Shown here: positions 15,005-18,460 of the stretch, in pieces
Numbering within the stretch: position 1 is the stretch's first letter
Layout: each line of letters opens with the position of its first letter
NCBI GenBank assembly: GCA_937899305.1
Contig: CALDJV010000623.1
Span: 1 to 18,460 of the forward strand
DNA length: 18,460 nt
From: an uncultured Cytophagaceae bacterium
GTDB taxonomy: Bacteria; Bacteroidota; Bacteroidia; Cytophagales; Microscillaceae
Direction of reading: 5' to 3'
Position numbers and translations under genes: made by a program
The notes under the pieces: generated by a model
Databases searched by the model: none
What the model was told of the DNA's origin: nothing
Seen by the model: only the letters and a program-made list of their open reading frames with translations

Positions 15005-16894
15005 CTAATTGCTGGGCTTTTTGGGTAGGGAATCTACAATGAGACGGGTCCATCCATCTACCTGATCTTGCTCATTTGTAGACTTCATGTTTTTGATTTT
15101 TTCTAATATTTTCTTACTAAACTTCCAGCAAGTGCTTTGCCTCAACGAAAGGATGTTAGAGAGCTCGGCCGAGGTAATGTTTTCGTTGTTGGCGTATACC
15201 AAAAACAACATAAAGAAGGCTTTTTGGATGGGAATATGGCTTCGGTGAAAAATCGTATTGACCGTACAAGACTCGTTGTATCCGCACTTGCTACAACGAC
15301 GGGCATGATGCCCCTGCCCTATGGCATACTTGTCGTTGCCACATTTGATACATGTAAAGTCTTCACTAGGCCACTTGAGCTGAGCCAGGTAGGCATAACA
15401 GGAATCGTCGTCTGGAAAAATCTTACTGAACTCCGAAAAATCCACATCTTTCATAAGCACCCTGGCCTTGGTGAGTTCTTTTACACTTCCTTTGAGCTCC
15501 TGATTTTCGTGATCTAGCAGCTCATTCATCCTCCTTATTTCTTCTGATTGCTCCTGCAATGTTTGGTTGGCATCGGTCAATTCAGCGTTTTTGCTCTCTA
15601 TGATTGCTTTCTGGCGTGCAATCTCTTCGGTTCTTTCTATTACCTTTTGGGTGATAATCTTCTCGTTTTCCTGAAGCTGATGGATCATTTCGGCTTGGGC
15701 AATTTCTTTCTCATTCTTGATCACTCGCAGTCGGTAAGCCAATGCCAGCGAGAAAAACACGACCTCTATCAATAAGCCAATATTTAGGCTATATACGAAT
15801 AGGATTTGGTCAACTACCAAGCCGTTGATCCTAATTACGATGATAATAATACCTATCATGGTAAATGAATACCCCAATAAAAAGAAGCGAGTAAAGGACT
15901 TTTCTTTCTGTTTATAGATTTTGATTGCCCCCACATAGATGATGATAAAAGGTACCAAAATGACATAAATGTGCATATTGGAGGTATAAAACGGAAGCAG
16001 AGAAAAGGCACTGATAATGAACACCAGAGAAATGACTACTAGTAGATAGTTCAGGGTTTTATTTAGTTTGGGTAGGTATACTTTAAAGTTGAGAAAGGTT
16101 TTGGCATAAATGGTAAAAAAGATTAAAAATAAACAATTGGTAAAATTCTCAACAAATATATTGAATCCCGGATAGCCACTCCAAAGGAATTGAAAACCCA
16201 AACCATCTTCCGAAAACGAGATCAGTACACAACTCAATACATAGGTGACGTAGTACAGGTACATTTTATTGCGAATGTACATAAACAACATCATGTTGTA
16301 AATGGCCATAATGAGCATTACCCCATAATAAACTCCTAAAATGTAGTATTCGCTAAGCGAATAACTGATAAAAAAGTTGGTACTACGTAACTTAAACAAA
16401 AAAGGATTGAAGCCGTCAGATTTGATGCGTACAAAATAAGTAAGTCGTTCTTCAGGTGGCAGCTGATATACAAAGTTTTTGTGGGATAATGCCCGTTTGT
16501 TGAATGCATGATAGTATCCGGCATCGCCCAGGTTGGTGATTTGGTCGCCTACTTTTACAAATACTTGAATGTGGTTGATGTGCAAGTCTAGTACTTCTAA
16601 CATCCAAACCTTATTGGAGGATTTGGCTCCCTCTATCTCCATTTTTAACCAATAAGTGGTCCTTTTATCTCTAATGCGGGGCACAACATCTGAGCTACGA
16701 TAAAAACGTGATGCCTGAGGCTCTGAAATAATATCTTGGATATTTAAATTACCCATTCGATCTTCCAAAACCTGAAGATAATCGGACGATACCAGCACTT
16801 CTTTGGTATCAGGATTTAGTTTTACAGGATCCAGCGCGTATAGATTCCCTATTAATAAACAAAAACAAAACGCAAGGTAATACTTCATGAGCAT
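15005..16894 (-). CDS. 7TMR-DISM membrane sensor fused to coiled coil and IS1595-transposase-like zinc ribbon/HTH
   Basis: A 629-residue protein. A signal peptide (1-20) is followed by a periplasmic 7TMR-DISM extracellular type-2-like beta domain (about 28-170; YWLKMEIEG, VWMLEVLDLHINHIQVF, YFVRIKSDG). The 7TM block (about 183-390) starts with ILGVYYGVMLIMAIYNMMLF. A coiled coil (about 393-478) replaces the kinase or cyclase usual in this class. The C-terminus has a zinc ribbon, C515-x2-C518 and C534-x2-C537, then NTIFHRSHIPIQKAFFMLFL (546-565) and ITSAELSNILSLRQSTCW (573-590). This is the pattern of the N-terminal zinc-ribbon plus HTH of IS1595-family transposases. The DDE nuclease domain is absent; only 29 residues follow about residue 600. 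The frame is intact and all four Cys are kept, so it may be a membrane-tethered DNA-binding regulator. The domain match is by motif, not by search. A second in-frame ATG lies two codons downstream. The gene precedes the susC operon on the same strand, 513 bp away. Confidence 0.85.
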   Translation of the reverse strand: MLMKYYLAFCFCLLIGNLYALDPVKLNPDTKEVLVSSDYLQVLEDRMGNLNIQDIISEPQASRFYRSSDVVPRIRDKRTTYWLKMEIEGAKSSNKVWMLEVLDLHINHIQVFVKVGDQITNLGDAGYYHAFNKRALSHKNFVYQLPPEERLTYFVRIKSDGFNPFLFKLRSTNFFISYSLSEYYILGVYYGVMLIMAIYNMMLFMYIRNKMYLYYVTYVLSCVLISFSEDGLGFQFLWSGYPGFNIFVENFTNCLFLIFFTIYAKTFLNFKVYLPKLNKTLNYLLVVISLVFIISAFSLLPFYTSNMHIYVILVPFIIIYVGAIKIYKQKEKSFTRFFLLGYSFTMIGIIIIVIRINGLVVDQILFVYSLNIGLLIEVVFFSLALAYRLRVIKNEKEIAQAEMIHQLQENEKIITQKVIERTEEIARQKAIIESKNAELTDANQTLQEQSEEIRRMNELLDHENQELKGSVKELTKARVLMKDVDFSEFSKIFPDDDSCYAYLAQLKWPSEDFTCIKCGNDKYAIGQGHHARRCSKCGYNESCTVNTIFHRSHIPIQKAFFMLFLVYANNENITSAELSNILSLRQSTCWKFSKKILEKIKNMKSTNEQDQVDGWTRLIVDSLPKKPSN

Positions 16895-17582
16895 TCAAAA
16901 GAATGTAATCTTATAAGCTAATTTGACACAACAAATGATTGGCAAAATGCGAATTTACTTAATAATTTGATTTATGATGCATCTTGCAGGGATCTTACAG
17001 TTTGTTTAAAGTAGTGGTTTGGTTCACAAAAAGTGGAGTCAGACAATAAAAAAAGCCCATTATCGCAACAAATCAATGGGATATACTCGTAAATTTGGGT
17101 ATGAATACTAAATAAAACGTCCTATATTTTGTGATCATTCGCTGTTTTTAGAGGCTTGGTTTTTACCTTACCCAAAACAGAATTTACCAAATAGAATACC
17201 CTGCTGATGCTTGAGTAACTCGATAATTGTGAGTCGTAAAATCTTCATTTATGCTTCACTGATAAGCACCTATCTTCCGTTTCTCAATATTTTATTAAAC
17301 TGACATTTTAAGGATCAAACTAACCAAAACATAACTATTCCAATATGAAATATAACATATCACATTAAAATCACCCCGATTAACACCCCATAAACAGGCA
17401 AACGTTGTCTTTTGCTTGTTTTCCGTCGTAATATTGTCACATACTTTTACACAGCCTTGAGCGCAATTGGTCATCGGCAATAAGTCATTATATCCAATAT
17501 CGCTTGCTATTGACAAGGCTTTATACACCAACATCGTAGCTCTTAATAAACTAAATAACAACAGGTACAAAACGCTATAACA
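16895..17582. other. 688-bp non-coding region between divergent genes
   Basis: AT-rich divergent spacer that should carry promoters for the 7TM sensor (minus) and the sigma-like gene (plus). A minus-strand open frame at 17295-17570 (91 codons) has no recognisable motif and looks spurious. A weak stem, CCCATT/AATGGG around 17056-17080, is present. No RNA gene, insertion sequence or convincing promoter motif was seen. Confidence 0.4.
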
Positions 17583-18371
17583 ATGAGATCGCCAATTAGA
17601 AAAAATGAGATTACATTACAAGTGTTGCAAACAAACCCATTTGAACTGATATGCTCTGAAGAGTATCAACAAATTATCTTGAAAGTAGTGCGAAAGCTCC
17701 GTCAAACTGGAGGGTTTCGACAAGAACCAAATGATGAAGTAGTACAAGAAATAACTACCCGTATTTTAGAAAGGGTTGGCCATATCCAAAGAAATTATTC
17801 TCCTGAGCATGGTAATTTTAAACCCTACTTTGCCAAAGTAGCCTATAATTTTGCTCTGGATTTGATAAAATCAACTCAAAAACAAAAAAAACTCAGCAAT
17901 GATTTGGCTACTGCTCATCCCAGTCGTTTGTCGGGGGATGTCAATCATGAATCATTGACCGATGAACTGAAAAAATTGGGATTGTATCTCTCTCAAAACA
18001 AACGTCATCGAGCAAAATTTGTACTCTTGCTGAAATTGTACAGTAGGTCTACAATTCAAGCTCAAGACATTCGAAACTTCCTGCCTCAGGTGCCTTCGGA
18101 GGCTTTGGAGCAAATTTTAGCCTTATTGGGGCAAAACTATGCGCAAATGGAGGATCGTTTGCTTTATCAACACATCAATCGATTGATCAATAAAGTAGAA
18201 GGAAAGAATAGATCGGCCGATGCAATACGCAAATGGTTGAGCGCCCGTATCCTTGAGTTGATTCAATGGCTGAACCGCCACTCAAAGTTTCAATACGATC
18301 GGGAGGCATTGCGTAACCTGGCTAGTTTGTTTTTTATGAATGAAGAACCGTTGGCCAGAGGATGTTCTTGA
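17583..18371 (+). CDS. Sigma-70 region 2-like protein with unrecognised C-terminus
   Basis: A 262-residue soluble protein. Residues about 19-103 resemble sigma-70 region 2: EEYQQIILKVVRKL, then EVVQEITTRILERVGHI (like the DLVQEVF core-binding helix), then FKPYFAKVAYNFALDLIKS (like the -10-binding helix F..WL..IA.N...D). After residue 105 the sequence is helical and charged (LSQNKRHRAKFVLLLKLYSR, RSADAIRKWLSARILELIQWLNRH) and no convincing region 4 HTH was found. It could be a divergent ECF-type sigma factor with a replaced C-terminus, or a relative with another role. The ATG at 17583 is the only sensible start. It is monocistronic, bounded by the strong terminator at 18383-18419 just after the stop, and not obviously linked to the sugar locus. 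Confidence 0.6.
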   Translation: MRSPIRKNEITLQVLQTNPFELICSEEYQQIILKVVRKLRQTGGFRQEPNDEVVQEITTRILERVGHIQRNYSPEHGNFKPYFAKVAYNFALDLIKSTQKQKKLSNDLATAHPSRLSGDVNHESLTDELKKLGLYLSQNKRHRAKFVLLLKLYSRSTIQAQDIRNFLPQVPSEALEQILALLGQNYAQMEDRLLYQHINRLINKVEGKNRSADAIRKWLSARILELIQWLNRHSKFQYDREALRNLASLFFMNEEPLARGCS

Positions 18372-18382
18372 CAGTTTATATA

Positions 18383-18425
18383 AAAACCCTTTGCAAGCAA
18401 GCCGTTTGCAAAGGGTTTTGTTTTT
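18383..18425 (+). terminator. Strong intrinsic terminator
   Basis: A perfect 14-bp stem, AAAACCCTTTGCAA (18383-18396) with TTGCAAAGGGTTTT (18406-18419), a 9-base loop, then G and TTTTT. It begins 12 bases after the stop of the sigma-like gene. The stem is preceded by A-rich sequence, so it can also act on the minus strand for a convergent gene. Confidence 0.92.
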
Positions 18426-18430
18426 ATCAA

Positions 18431-18460
18431 TCACAAATCCACCACAATCATCAGTACCTC
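18431..18460 (-). CDS. Possible C-terminal end of a convergent gene
   Basis: Reading in from the right edge on the minus strand, one frame gives EVLMIVVDL followed by TGA (18433-18431), 11 bases before the shared terminator stem. The position and the hydrophobic/acidic ending are plausible for a real gene end, but only nine codons are visible, so this is tentative. Confidence 0.3.
   Translation of the reverse strand, partial: EVLMIVVDL

Noticed and set aside
15005..15440. A complete IS1595-type insertion sequence at the end of the 7TM gene
   Set aside because: Only the zinc ribbon and HTH are present, fused in frame; no DDE domain, terminal inverted repeats or target duplications were seen, so this is a domain fusion and not an intact element.
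17056..17080. CCCATT/AATGGG stem as a terminator or RNA gene
   Set aside because: Only six base pairs around a long loop and no adjacent T-tract; not above chance in AT-rich sequence.
17295..17570. 91-codon minus-strand open frame upstream of the sigma-like gene
   Set aside because: The composition is irregular, with no recognisable motif, and it sits where divergent promoters are expected.

Overview
The window looks like a Bacteroidota chromosome, most likely a Cytophagia-type (Microscilla-like) organism. The evidence is a SusC/SusD pair, Bacteroidota-style lipoproteins, a propeller/Y_Y_Y/LuxR regulator, a 7TMR-DISM sensor, moderate-to-low GC and the lack of Shine-Dalgarno sequences before most starts. 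The taxonomic placement is inference from gene content. No rRNA, tRNA, CRISPR array or intact insertion sequence was seen.

Layout: (1) 1-1357, minus strand: a secreted clan GH-A glycoside hydrolase, cut by the left edge, with no canonical start codon for its signal peptide. (2) 1632-4628, plus strand: a membrane-spanning one-component regulator (beta-propeller, Y_Y_Y domain, one TM helix, coiled coil, LuxR-type HTH). (3) 14491 down to 4672, minus strand: a polysaccharide utilisation locus in the order SusC - SusD - GH3 beta-glucosidase - CBM9-like lipoprotein - sugar:H+ symporter. (4) 15005-16894, minus strand: a 7TMR-DISM membrane sensor whose C-terminus is a zinc ribbon plus HTH resembling the N-terminal domains of IS1595-family transposases. 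(5) 17583-18371, plus strand: a protein with a sigma-70 region 2-like N-terminus, followed by a strong intrinsic terminator and possibly the last codons of a convergent gene at the right edge.

Proposed working model (inference): the GH-A enzyme cuts a polysaccharide outside the cell or in the periplasm. SusD binds the oligosaccharides and SusC imports them across the outer membrane. The periplasmic GH3 enzyme releases monosaccharide (probably glucose from a beta-glucan-like substrate), and the MFS symporter carries it across the inner membrane. The propeller/LuxR protein, which lies between the GH-A gene and the operon, is the likely local activator. The 7TMR/zinc-ribbon protein lies upstream of susC on the same strand and could be a second membrane-tethered regulator, or unrelated.

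The intergenic spaces hold a dispersed hairpin family (AGACCTG...CAGGTCT or AAACCTGATA...TATCAGGTTT, three copies), a set of related TTTGC...AATGC repeats upstream of susC, a wide inverted repeat between the divergent GH-A and regulator genes, a heptamer repeat between susC and susD, and a bulged hairpin between susD and the GH3 gene. The most unusual item is the 7TM sensor fused to a transposase-type DNA-binding module.
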